A DNA stretch of 64,000 bases from UBA5109 sp965662565 (GTDB taxonomy: Bacteria; Pseudomonadota; Gammaproteobacteria; Pseudomonadales; Pseudohongiellaceae), in NCBI GenBank assembly GCA_965662565.1, contig CBFIHS010000006.1:13333-77332 (forward strand), written 5' to 3'. A program made the translations under genes and the position numbers. Numbering within the stretch: the first letter of the stretch is position 1; every line of letters starts with the position of its first letter. The notes beneath the pieces were generated by a model. It was given only the letters and a program-made list of their open reading frames with translations. It was not told the DNA's origin and did no database searches. Positions 52,983 to 61,334 of the stretch are shown one piece after another.

Positions 52983-54554
52983 ATGACTGAAAACTCCCCG
53001 CAAGAATCTGAATCAGGATTTACTCCGAAAGAAGCAGCCGCGCCAGTTTTCGGTATGGGCGATCTCGAAGCTCGTAAAATTCAGCAGCAACAACAAACTA
53101 AGATACTCTGGGGTATTTTCGGCTTGTTGATGCTACTGGTTGTTGGTGTTCTGTTTCTTCTGCCTCGTTTTATTTCTAGCCCTGACCCAGCCAATATTGC
53201 TCCTGTTGTAATTCCTGTTGAACGACCAAGGCCTCAGCAAGCATTTTCGCCTTTCGAAGAAGCACAGATGCTGCGAGAACGCGAAGAAGCTCAAGAGGTT
53301 CTTGCTCAAATTCTTGATCTACAAGAAGCGCTAGAAGATATAGGGGTAGAAAGCTGGGCTGAGGAAAAATATGCTGCAGCATTAATAACAGCTAGTGAAG
53401 GCGATAGTGCTTATCGGGAGCAAGATTTTACTGGTGCAACCGAAGTTTACCAAACAGCTTTATTGGCCTTGAATGAGCTTGAAAGCTCTAGCCTTGAGGT
53501 TTTTTCAAACTCTATCTCTGATGGTTATGCTGCAATCCTTGAAAAAAATGCTGCGCTAGCTGAAGCTTCATTTAGAACAGCCTTGTTAATTAATTCAGAA
53601 TCAGAAGAGGGCCAAAATGGGCTTAATCGAGCACTTATATTACCTGAAGTTCTCAACTATCTAGAGCAGGGTGATCAAGCACATGACAATGGTGAACTGG
53701 AACAGGCTCTTGAGTTGTATCAACAAGCTCTAACCATAGACAGCGCTAATCAAACTGTTGCGGAGGCTATTACGAAAACCCGCCTTGATATTCTTAATCG
53801 TGATTTCCTTAACTATATGTCAGCCGGCTTTAACGCTATTCAAGCAGATAAGCCTGAACAAGCCTTAAACTCTTTCAATCAAGCTTTGAGCTTGAAACCA
53901 GAATCACCTGAGGCTCTGTCTGCTATTTCTCAAGCAAAAGACAGAATTAGCTCACGCGACCTAAGCATCCAATTAAGCTTGGCTCAGGAATATGAAAGCG
54001 TCGAGAATTGGCAAGATGCGCTCACTGCATTTAACAAGGCCCTGGATATAGACCCAAATATTGTAGCAGCCATACAAGGACAACAACGCTCTGAAATTCG
54101 CCTGAAGCTCGATACTTATCTAAAAAATATTCTGAATGAACCCTTACGTTTAGAAGAAGAAGCAGTCTACCAAGAGAGCATTGCAGTCTATAATCAAGCG
54201 CTAGAATTAGTGAATGCTGCAACTGAAACGACACAAAATGCTGCAGCAAATAGTGCAGCATTTACAGATGTCCGAAATACTCGTCTTTATCAGCAGCTGC
54301 TCGATTTGCGCACTTATCTAGACAAAGCACGTATGCCACTAGCTGTCACTTTGAATTCTGATGGCTTAACTAATGTTACGGTTTATCGAGTTAGTGAACT
54401 CGGTTTGTTTAACTCTCATATCCTTAACCTGAATCCTGGAAATTACATCGCCGTTGGTGTTCGCGCTGGATATCGTGATGTAAGAGTAGAGTTTTCGGTT
54501 CCCTTTAATGGCCCAGCCCCTCTTGTCACTGTTGTCTGTAATGAGCGTATTTAA
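52983..54554 (+). CDS. Single-pass membrane TPR protein, envelope cassette gene 3
   Basis: 523 residues. A cytoplasmic start (about 1-40, Gln-rich) is followed by one membrane helix (41-63, ILWGIFGLLMLLVVGVLFLL), so the bulk is periplasmic. TPR-type repeats follow: AEASFRTALLINSESEEGQN, EQALELYQQALTIDSANQTV, EQALNSFNQALSLKPESPEA and WQDALTAFNKALDIDPNIVA. The last 90 residues (MPLAVTLNSDGLTNVTVYRV, NLNPGNYIAVGVRAGYRDVR) form a beta-domain like a PEGA repeat. 31 bases after gene 2. Confidence 0.82.
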   Translation: MTENSPQESESGFTPKEAAAPVFGMGDLEARKIQQQQQTKILWGIFGLLMLLVVGVLFLLPRFISSPDPANIAPVVIPVERPRPQQAFSPFEEAQMLREREEAQEVLAQILDLQEALEDIGVESWAEEKYAAALITASEGDSAYREQDFTGATEVYQTALLALNELESSSLEVFSNSISDGYAAILEKNAALAEASFRTALLINSESEEGQNGLNRALILPEVLNYLEQGDQAHDNGELEQALELYQQALTIDSANQTVAEAITKTRLDILNRDFLNYMSAGFNAIQADKPEQALNSFNQALSLKPESPEALSAISQAKDRISSRDLSIQLSLAQEYESVENWQDALTAFNKALDIDPNIVAAIQGQQRSEIRLKLDTYLKNILNEPLRLEEEAVYQESIAVYNQALELVNAATETTQNAAANSAAFTDVRNTRLYQQLLDLRTYLDKARMPLAVTLNSDGLTNVTVYRVSELGLFNSHILNLNPGNYIAVGVRAGYRDVRVEFSVPFNGPAPLVTVVCNERI

Positions 54555-56645
54555 ATGAGCAAGGATCAAAACCCTCAGGCCAAAACAGAACATGATGACA
54601 TCATTACGCCGATAGATTTCTCTCCGAATGATACTGCTGCGGATAAATTCAAGCTTCAGCTGAGCCCGGTAAAAATTGCTCTCGCTGTACTGCTACTTTT
54701 TTTTGCTTTAACAGCCTGGTTCATCCTCTCTGCGAAATCAGTTTTTATAGATGCTCAACCGCTAGAGAGTATTGTTGACGTGCACTCTCCAATGGCTTTA
54801 AAAATTGGTCCACGCTACCTAATGCTGCAAGGTGATTATGATATTAGCGTTAGCGCGAAAGGCTATTATGACTTTGATACGACTGTCTCAGTTAGCTCTG
54901 AGAAAGCCCAAACCTTCGAGCTTGATTTGTTACCCTTACCTGGCTTTCTTAACCTTAATACTGGATCTGGTACGCAAGGCGCTCAAGTTTATATAGACGG
55001 TGAAGAACTTGGGTTCACTCCTTTAAACAGAATTCAATTAGCCGCTGGTGAACATGAAATCACTTTAGAAACACAACGTTACGAACCTAGACAACAAAGC
55101 ATTGCTATTGAAGGCCGGGAACAAGAACAAAGTCTGGAACTTGAATTACTGCCGGCATGGGCCACTCTCTCTTTTTCCACTGCTCCGGCAGGGGCGACTG
55201 TGACTGTCGATGGAGAAGATATTGGTGTCACACCTTTATCGGCAGAAGTCTTAGCCGGAGAGCATGAAGTCTTACTTAAACTAAATGCTCATAAAGCTTG
55301 GACAAATACAATTTCTGTCACAGCTCGTGTAGATCAAACCTTGCCTACAATTGAGCTAGAAGAAGCAGATGGTTTGGTTTTACTGCAATCAACTCCTAGC
55401 AATGCGGGGGTAACTCTTAATGGCGACTATCAAGGACAAACTCCACTAGAGATAAGCGTGCCTCCCGATAACTCATATGAACTAACCTTCTTTTTAAACG
55501 GGTATGAGGAAGCTAAGCGGACGATTGAAACGAAAGCCGACGAAGAGCTTTCACTTTCTGTAAGTCTCGACCCTATTTTAAGTTCCGTAACAGTCCTTGC
55601 TAATCCAGCAACAGCTCAACTTTATATTAATGGGGAGTTACGCGGCTCTGCTAACCAAACAGTAGAGCTACTTGCTGCAACTCAAACTATTGAGATTCGC
55701 GCTGAAGGCTATGTACCCTTTTCGCAAGAGTTTATTTCACGTCCTGGTTTAGAGCAGCAACTTAATGTCTCCTTGATAACACTAGAGCAAGAGCGCATAA
55801 ACAACATCCAAGCTATGATTACAGCCAGTAATGGGCAAGAGCTCAAGCTGCTCTACCCTGGAAACTTTGTCATGGGAGCATCTCGACGTGAAGCAGGACG
55901 CCAAGCAAATGAGTCCTTACGTTCTGTAAGCTTAAACCAGCCTTACTATCTCTCATTAACGGAAGTGACCAATGCACAATTTGCCTTATTTGATGCCTCA
56001 CATTCTTCTGGTGTAATCGATCGAATTTCATTGAGTAATAACAACCAACCGGTTGTAAACATCACTTGGGAACAAGCAGCGCTTTATTGTAATTGGCTCA
56101 GTGAACAAGAAGATCTTCCGCTGTTTTATGAGGTTCAAAATGGCAGGGTAGTGGGGTCAAATATCGGCAGCTCGGGCTATCGTTTACCAACCGAAGCAGA
56201 ATGGGCCTGGGCCGCTCGTGTAGAAAGCAACGACCCTACCAGCCTGCTTAAATTTCCATGGGGGCCTGAATTACCTCCACCTGAACGCCACGGCAATTAT
56301 GCTGATATAAGTGCTGGAACAATTCTTGGCAGAATTATCACAAACTATAACGATAGCTTTGTAGCCTCTGCACCAGTAGCCTCTTTTGCGCCAAATGCTA
56401 ATGGCTTTTATGATCTTGGTGGCAATGCAGCAGAATGGGTTCATGATTATTATGGCACGGCTATTGAGCTAGGCAGCAACATTGAAATTGATCCCTACGG
56501 CCCAGAAAGTGGAACCTATCATGTTGTCCGCGGATCGAGCTGGGCTCATGGCACGGTTACTGAGCTTCGTCTTTCCTATAGGGATTACAGTAATGAAGCC
56601 CGCGACGATACTGGATTTAGGGTGGCAAGAACTTTAGTTCCCTAA
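54555..56645 (+). CDS. PEGA-repeat protein with FGE/SUMF1-fold domain lacking catalytic Cys, envelope cassette gene 4
   Basis: 696 residues. A membrane helix (about 37-57, KIALAVLLLFFALTAWFIL) is followed by four PEGA-type beta repeats between about 75 and 410 (IDGEELGFTPLNRIQLAAGE; VDGEDIGVTPLSAEVLAGE; LNGDYQGQTPLEISVPPDN; INGELRGSANQTVELLAA). The C-terminal domain from about 415 (LLYPGNFVMGASRREAGRQA, YRLPTEAEWAWAARVES, GGNAAEWVHDYYG, RGSSWAHGTVTEL) is the formylglycine-generating enzyme fold. The active-site cysteines of true FGE are absent from its last segment, so it should not make formylglycine. It starts at the base after gene 3's stop. Confidence 0.85.
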   Translation: MSKDQNPQAKTEHDDIITPIDFSPNDTAADKFKLQLSPVKIALAVLLLFFALTAWFILSAKSVFIDAQPLESIVDVHSPMALKIGPRYLMLQGDYDISVSAKGYYDFDTTVSVSSEKAQTFELDLLPLPGFLNLNTGSGTQGAQVYIDGEELGFTPLNRIQLAAGEHEITLETQRYEPRQQSIAIEGREQEQSLELELLPAWATLSFSTAPAGATVTVDGEDIGVTPLSAEVLAGEHEVLLKLNAHKAWTNTISVTARVDQTLPTIELEEADGLVLLQSTPSNAGVTLNGDYQGQTPLEISVPPDNSYELTFFLNGYEEAKRTIETKADEELSLSVSLDPILSSVTVLANPATAQLYINGELRGSANQTVELLAATQTIEIRAEGYVPFSQEFISRPGLEQQLNVSLITLEQERINNIQAMITASNGQELKLLYPGNFVMGASRREAGRQANESLRSVSLNQPYYLSLTEVTNAQFALFDASHSSGVIDRISLSNNNQPVVNITWEQAALYCNWLSEQEDLPLFYEVQNGRVVGSNIGSSGYRLPTEAEWAWAARVESNDPTSLLKFPWGPELPPPERHGNYADISAGTILGRIITNYNDSFVASAPVASFAPNANGFYDLGGNAAEWVHDYYGTAIELGSNIEIDPYGPESGTYHVVRGSSWAHGTVTELRLSYRDYSNEARDDTGFRVARTLVP

Positions 56646-56708
56646 AACTCTATCTCCATAGTTTTAAATATCAGGCCCCTCTGAAAATTTTTAATAGTGA
56701 AGGCGGCT

Positions 56709-57086
56709 ATGACTTACGACGAATACAATAAATTTTGCCAAGCACTTCCAGCTGTCAGTCATGTAGTCCAATGGGGAGGCGCTCATGTCTGGAAGGTAGG
56801 TGGGAAGGTACGTGGGAAGGTATTCGCAATTGGCGGTTGGGGAGATGAGGGTAAGCCAGCTTTTACATTTAAAGTTTCAGAGTTATCTTTTGAAATTTTG
56901 CGCGATCAACCTGGCTTAAAGCCAGCATCTTATCTTGCTTCTCGCGGTATGAAATGGATTCAACATTATAATAACTCGAGTATGTCTGATGCTGAATTGA
57001 AAGATTATATAGAAGACTCTCACCGAATTGTTTCCTTGGGCTTAACAAAAAAACTACAAAAAGAACTCGGCCTCAATCAAGCCTAA
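56709..57086 (+). CDS. MmcQ/YjbR family protein
   Basis: 125 residues from ATG 56709, which has AAGG six bases upstream; a GTG at 56697 would add four. HVVQWGGAHVWKVGGKV, FAIGGWGDEGKPAFTFKVS and PGLKPASYLASRGMKWIQHY are the MmcQ/YjbR (DUF419-like) pattern, a small cyclic-fold protein of unknown function, sometimes described as DNA-binding. It follows the envelope cassette by 63 bases and is convergent with the FkbM-type gene. Confidence 0.9.
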   Translation: MTYDEYNKFCQALPAVSHVVQWGGAHVWKVGGKVRGKVFAIGGWGDEGKPAFTFKVSELSFEILRDQPGLKPASYLASRGMKWIQHYNNSSMSDAELKDYIEDSHRIVSLGLTKKLQKELGLNQA

Positions 57087-57130
57087 ATAACTTATCTTTT
57101 CGTGTAAGAATCGCTATATCTGAAGAAAAT

Positions 57131-57949
57131 CTAGCTTCTTTTAATTGAAAGACTTCCATCACTAAAAGAAATTTTTTCTATGCTTTTATCGTCTTGATTA
57201 ATTGCTAATAAGTTCATACCTAAGCGAATATATTTATAACCATAACTTTCTATTATACTTATTAAGCTTTGCTGATTCGATTTAATGATTTCAATAAAAA
57301 TCATTGGTTTATGGGTTGTTATCAATTCGATAGCGCCATTTAAAACTTCTTCTTCCATCCCTTCTACATCAATTTTAAGAAGATCTACACGAGTTAATGC
57401 TAATGAATCTAATGTAATTAAATCGATTTCTTTACTAGCTTTTGCATAATCAATTTCTTGTTCTATTAATTCATTATTTGCTCGTTTCTTAAGCTCGAAA
57501 CTTCCGAATGAAGCGGGTTTCAAATAGTTTGGTTCAGGAATGCTAATTTTTCCGTTACTCGAGCCTAAAGCAAGATTCTTAGCAGCAGCATTGAGACAGT
57601 TATTAAGGATGATATTTCCCGCTAGGGCATAAAAAATTTTCTCTTGTGCTTCAAAGGCGATCACTTCTCCCCAAGCCGTCATCAAATTAGCCCACTCAAT
57701 TGTATGTACGCCAATATTTGCTCCACAATCTAAGGCAACAACACCATCCCCATAAGTATCATGCCTAAGCTTTAATAATTCTAAAATCAGTTGTACATCC
57801 TTTTTGTCATAACAGGAATTATTCATCAACTGATGACCTACACCATAAGCTTTATCCTCAGATACTCTGTGATAATCATTTTTATTAATAATCATCGTTC
57901 CATGGTGAGTTGACATTAATACGAATGGAGCGAGTTTAGAGCTTTTCAT
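57131..57949 (-). CDS. FkbM family SAM-dependent methyltransferase
   Basis: 272 residues. The SAM site is GVVALDCGANIGVHTIEWAN, with VIAFEAQEKIFYALAGNI as the acidic loop and VDLLKIDVEGMEEEVLNGAI as the FkbM signature. These enzymes methylate hydroxyls of sugars, polyketides or other metabolites; substrate unknown. It is AT-richer than its neighbours and stands alone between convergent MmcQ and the LysR gene, which could mean acquisition by transfer. No local biosynthetic partners. Confidence 0.9.
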   Translation of the reverse strand: MKSSKLAPFVLMSTHHGTMIINKNDYHRVSEDKAYGVGHQLMNNSCYDKKDVQLILELLKLRHDTYGDGVVALDCGANIGVHTIEWANLMTAWGEVIAFEAQEKIFYALAGNIILNNCLNAAAKNLALGSSNGKISIPEPNYLKPASFGSFELKKRANNELIEQEIDYAKASKEIDLITLDSLALTRVDLLKIDVEGMEEEVLNGAIELITTHKPMIFIEIIKSNQQSLISIIESYGYKYIRLGMNLLAINQDDKSIEKISFSDGSLSIKRS

Positions 57950-58075
57950 TTTACTTCCTATTGTTATCTTCGTTCTTAATCCATGACTCTTACTATAAGC
58001 ATATCAAAGCTAGAGTGTCGATTAAGAATAGATGAACTAATACCTATCAAACAGTTCGCACCCCGTGCGTAAGAT

Positions 58076-58972
58076 TTAAGATTGCTCAAAGTTATATGCT
58101 TTAAAGTTTTCCCAAAGCGCGGTCGCAACCGGTCCAAGTATCTGTTTTTTATTCTTAACAATGTGGTAATTTGAAGACATATTATTTTTAGAATCCTCCA
58201 GTGCGAGCGCAACTAAAGAGCCGTTTTCTATGCTTGGTTGTGCAAGATGGCCTGGCAATCTTCCCCAGCCCATGCCACTTTCAATAAGCATTTTCTTAGT
58301 AGAAAAATCATTCGCGTACCAACGTCTTTGTCCGTCTTGTACCCCCAGCTCTTTATTTTTACTACCCTTGCCAGAATCTTGCACGATAATTTGATATTCA
58401 TTTAGCAAATCTCGACTTGAGCTGAGCTCCGGATGGCGTGCTAACAGTTTCGGAGCGGCAACATTTATCATAGTTCCAGCTATTAAAAAGTGTGACTGCA
58501 AACTAAAGCCATACTGAAAGACCTCATCCCATGGCGAAATGCAGAGGGTAGCCTCTTGCTTGTCCACAGCCTCTACCGCACCAGTTATATATTCTTGCCT
58601 TAACACTATTTGGGTGTCTGGGAATTGATTTTGGACCGATTCAAGCAGTGGCAAAATTTCTTTTAAATTAAACGTCGCCTCGATCGCCACGGTAATGCTT
58701 GCTTCATTGCCCTTAGCAATATGATTCGCAATTTGCTGCAATGATGAAGCTTCATCGACTAGACGTAAGGCATACTGATAAACCATTTTGCCTTCATCAG
58801 TTAATTCCAAGCGATAATTTGACCGGTTAAACAAAGTTAATTGTAATGTCGACTCCAAGTGCCTAATACCTTGGCTTATGGCTGGCTGTGTCTTGTGAAG
58901 AAGCTTGCTGGCCTGGCTTAGTGAACCCAGCTCCGCCACAGCTTTGAACATAATCAATTGATCGAGCTTCAT
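58076..58972 (-). CDS. LysR family transcriptional regulator
   Basis: 298 residues. The winged helix MFKAVAELGSLSQASKLLHK followed by TQPAISQGIRHLESTLQLTL is standard LysR; the effector domain is complete (ITVAIEATFNLKEILPLLES, FSTKKMLIESGMGWGRLPGH). It is divergent from the DoxX-like gene across 198 bases containing repeated AGTTTAT heptamers, so it likely controls both. Effector unknown. Confidence 0.94.
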   Translation of the reverse strand: MKLDQLIMFKAVAELGSLSQASKLLHKTQPAISQGIRHLESTLQLTLFNRSNYRLELTDEGKMVYQYALRLVDEASSLQQIANHIAKGNEASITVAIEATFNLKEILPLLESVQNQFPDTQIVLRQEYITGAVEAVDKQEATLCISPWDEVFQYGFSLQSHFLIAGTMINVAAPKLLARHPELSSSRDLLNEYQIIVQDSGKGSKNKELGVQDGQRRWYANDFSTKKMLIESGMGWGRLPGHLAQPSIENGSLVALALEDSKNNMSSNYHIVKNKKQILGPVATALWENFKAYNFEQS

Positions 58973-58990
58973 GAGTTCTGACCCAGAATC

Positions 58991-59119
58991 ATATAAATCA
59001 TTAGTTTATATCTTCTTAATAAGTATTCAATATTAATTAACTTTCTGTTTGTAGATACTGCTAAGCTGCATTAAGTGAATCTAATGCTCTATAAAAGTTT
59101 ATTATCTGCCCCATAAACT
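58991..59119. promoter_or_regulatory. Probable LysR operator region with AGTTTAT repeats
   Basis: AGTTTAT at 59003-59009 and 59096-59102 and its inverse ATAAACT at 59113-59119. The first lies in a dyad ATATAAA-N7-TTTATAT (58991-59011) 19 bases upstream of the lysR start, and the last two form AGTTTAT-N10-ATAAACT near the DoxX side. Two sites of this kind in a divergent gap are what LysR-type regulation would look like. Confidence 0.5.
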
Positions 59120-59170
59120 AAGCGGTAAGGGCGTGATGGTTTCACAACAATTTAATACTTAGGAGATAGT

Positions 59171-59530
59171 ATGAGTAAAACAAGATCAGTAATCGTTTGG
59201 ATATGCATTGCTTTAGCCACTTTAGGCTTCGGCGCGGCAGGTATTGCTAAGATAATGGGAGTAGAACAGGTTCATATGTCATTCGCCATCATGGGCTTAC
59301 CCGTTTGGTTTGGCTATTTTATTGGCGCTTGTGAGGCGCTTGGGGCTGTAGGCTTATGGATTCGTAAATTAAGTTTTTACGCTGCGTCTGGTTTGCTAAT
59401 CATTATGTTGGGTGCAATTTACTTCCATTTACGTTTTGATGAAATTCCTACTGCAATACCAGCTGTTGTTCTTAGTGCATTATTAATAAACATTATGTTT
59501 GCACGAATTGGCGATCGATATAAACCTTAA
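59171..59530 (+). CDS. DoxX-like small membrane protein
   Basis: 119 residues, four helices. LGFGAAGIAKIMGVEQVHMS, MGLPVWFGYFIGACEALGAV and LWIRKLSFYAASGLLIIMLG fit the DoxX-like family. Role uncertain; relatives occur with redox and stress genes. The ribosome-binding site AGGAGATAGT before the ATG is good. Divergent from the LysR gene that probably regulates it. Confidence 0.88.
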   Translation: MSKTRSVIVWICIALATLGFGAAGIAKIMGVEQVHMSFAIMGLPVWFGYFIGACEALGAVGLWIRKLSFYAASGLLIIMLGAIYFHLRFDEIPTAIPAVVLSALLINIMFARIGDRYKP

Positions 59531-59580
59531 ATCAAAGCCAAGTAATACATCGTCAAACTAATGACGTGTATAGTTTACAT

Positions 59581-59615
59581 CTCTCAGTAGTAGCAGACTA
59601 TTGCACTGCTGAGAG
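59581..59615. other. Stem-loop downstream of the DoxX-like gene
   Basis: CTCTCAGTAG (59581-59590) pairs with CTGCTGAGAG (59606-59615) with one G-U; an inner AGCAG / CTGCT can form instead. No T-run follows, so it is not a classic terminator. The rest of the 238-base gap to the next gene is AT-rich with nothing else seen. Confidence 0.4.
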
Positions 59616-59768
59616 ACCTTTACCCTTCAGTTTTCAAGCCATTCAAACAAAGCTTCCTCGATATCCAACCATCTTAATCTAAGCAAAATTAGAATTACGA
59701 TCTTGTTGCTCTTAGCATATACTTTAAAAGTTAAGAGAATTTGACCGCTATTGAAACCAGGTTGAAAC

Positions 59769-60278
59769 ATGAAAGATCCTTATGAAATACCAGGGCTTAA
59801 TGTTTACCTTCAGGTATTCGTGACAATTGTGTCGATCAGTATGCACACCTTCCTAACTCGAAAAAAAGTTAGGAAAGAAACACTCACCGAACTTATAACA
59901 ATCTACACAATTGGGCTCGCTGGTTGGTTTACCATTATGAGCGGTCTCTTTGGTCACATACTATATGCCGACCAAGTTGCCGAAGGAATTGGTTGGCTAT
60001 TGAACAGTGGTTTTCAAATGGAACTTGGCTTTGCCTCAATTGGTATGGGACTAGTTGGTTTTTTAAGCTTCTGGAATAAAGCCTACTGGTTTCCTTTCAT
60101 TTTAATGAAATTTATTTTTAGTTGGGGTGCAGGTTTAACCCATATTTTGCACATACTCGAACACAACAACCTTTCTCCAAATAACGCTGGAGTTATTCTT
60201 TATCAGGACTTTATATTTTCTGTTGTTATGCTTGTCTTATACTTTTTGTACACAAGAGAACAATTTGATCATGCCTGA
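59769..60278 (+). CDS. Four-helix membrane protein of unknown function (DUF6790-like)
   Basis: 169 residues with four or five hydrophobic segments. Histidines cluster in or near the helices (ISMHTFLTRKKVRKETLTEL, MSGLFGHILYADQVAEGIGW, WGAGLTHILHILEHNNLSPN). The plan resembles DUF6790 proteins, but I am not certain. Its last eight bases overlap the DUF2164 start, so the two are co-translated. Confidence 0.7.
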   Translation: MKDPYEIPGLNVYLQVFVTIVSISMHTFLTRKKVRKETLTELITIYTIGLAGWFTIMSGLFGHILYADQVAEGIGWLLNSGFQMELGFASIGMGLVGFLSFWNKAYWFPFILMKFIFSWGAGLTHILHILEHNNLSPNNAGVILYQDFIFSVVMLVLYFLYTREQFDHA

Positions 60279-60519
60279 TATTGAATTTAGCTCTCAAGAG
60301 AAAGAAGAAATTGTTCAAAAAATTAAAAAATATTTTGCGAAAGAGTTACAGCAAGAAATTGGCCTTTTTGATGCAGAATTCCTATTGGATTTTTTTACCA
60401 AGGAAGTTGGTGCGTATTATTTTAATCGTGGCCTTTATACGGCTCGAGACATCGTAGAAAGTAAAATTCAATCGATTGACGAAGAGCTATTTTCTGTTGA
60501 AATGGAAACTCAAAAATGA
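60271..60519 (+). CDS. DUF2164 family protein
   Basis: 82 residues from ATG 60271. SSQEKEEIVQKIKKYFAKEL then GLFDAEFLLDFFTKEVGAYY and YNRGLYTARDIVE-like YFNRGLYTARDIVESKI are the DUF2164 pattern. The frame is open upstream to 60223, inside the previous gene. Soluble and acidic; no function known. Overlaps the membrane protein gene by eight bases. Confidence 0.9.
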   Translation: MPDIEFSSQEKEEIVQKIKKYFAKELQQEIGLFDAEFLLDFFTKEVGAYYFNRGLYTARDIVESKIQSIDEELFSVEMETQK

Positions 60520-60692
60520 TCTTTAAAATAATCTCGACTTGAGTTAAACGTCTCTTCTTTGACAATTCCTATTTTTAGACCTATTGGGTTTGTGCTTTTA
60601 AACTTTCTTTATTTTATGAAAGCATAATTCATAGAAACTGATAGAAGCATTAACAAAAGAGAAGTGAGGAGCAAAGAACAGAGGAAAGCGAA

Positions 60693-61334
60693 TCAGTTCC
60701 ATCGTGCACGAACTTGTTCAAAGTTTGAAGCCATTTTTTCCGGGTCATGGGGTACTTTGAAAAAACCATGAAAATGGCCATTGGGGTTTATCAAAGCTAT
60801 TTCACCACTATGGGTCACCAGATAATTCTCACCCTCTCCTGGTAGGTAACCAAAAGCAATATTCAGCTGTGATGAAAGATTGAAAATATCAATGTACTCC
60901 CCCGTTAAAGCGAGATTATCTTTATTAAAAAAAGTGACATAGTCTTTTAGTCTATCAGGGGTATCACGTTGAGGATCTACGCTCACCATAATCACTTGGG
61001 TGTCGTCATTATAGTCTTCAACTGCTTCTAGAATTTGAGAAAACTGCTTCAAAGTTGACATTGTGAGAGGGCAAATATCTGGGCAGAATGTATAACCAAA
61101 GAATATTAAAGACCACTTACCTTCAAGGATTTCTTTGTTCACAATTTCATTGTCGTAATTCAGTAAAGAAAAGTCACTAAAACGCCTTGGGACATCATAT
61201 ATAAATAGACCGTTTTCAGAGAGCTGCTCATTAGTCAGAGGAGCAGGCATAAGAATACGATTAAAAGTTAAGCCCAATACGATTGCCATAAATGCTGCGC
61301 AAAGAAGGACTGTTTTTCCGACACCTTTTTTCAT
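60693..61334 (-). CDS. SCO1/SenC/PrrC family copper chaperone
   Basis: 213 residues. N-terminal membrane anchor (about 6-27, KTVLLCAAFMAIVLGLTF), then a thioredoxin fold with the copper motif FFGYTFCPDICPLTM (CPDIC) and the distal His in YLVTHSGEIALI. SCO proteins deliver copper to the CuA site of cytochrome c oxidase or keep it reduced. Last gene of the haem A operon; its ATG touches the cyoE stop with no gap. Confidence 0.94.
   Translation of the reverse strand: MKKGVGKTVLLCAAFMAIVLGLTFNRILMPAPLTNEQLSENGLFIYDVPRRFSDFSLLNYDNEIVNKEILEGKWSLIFFGYTFCPDICPLTMSTLKQFSQILEAVEDYNDDTQVIMVSVDPQRDTPDRLKDYVTFFNKDNLALTGEYIDIFNLSSQLNIAFGYLPGEGENYLVTHSGEIALINPNGHFHGFFKVPHDPEKMASNFEQVRARWN

Noticed and set aside
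57976..58212. 78-codon minus-strand frame overlapping the lysR 3' end
   Set aside because: It is a shifted frame of the LysR gene with no start signal.
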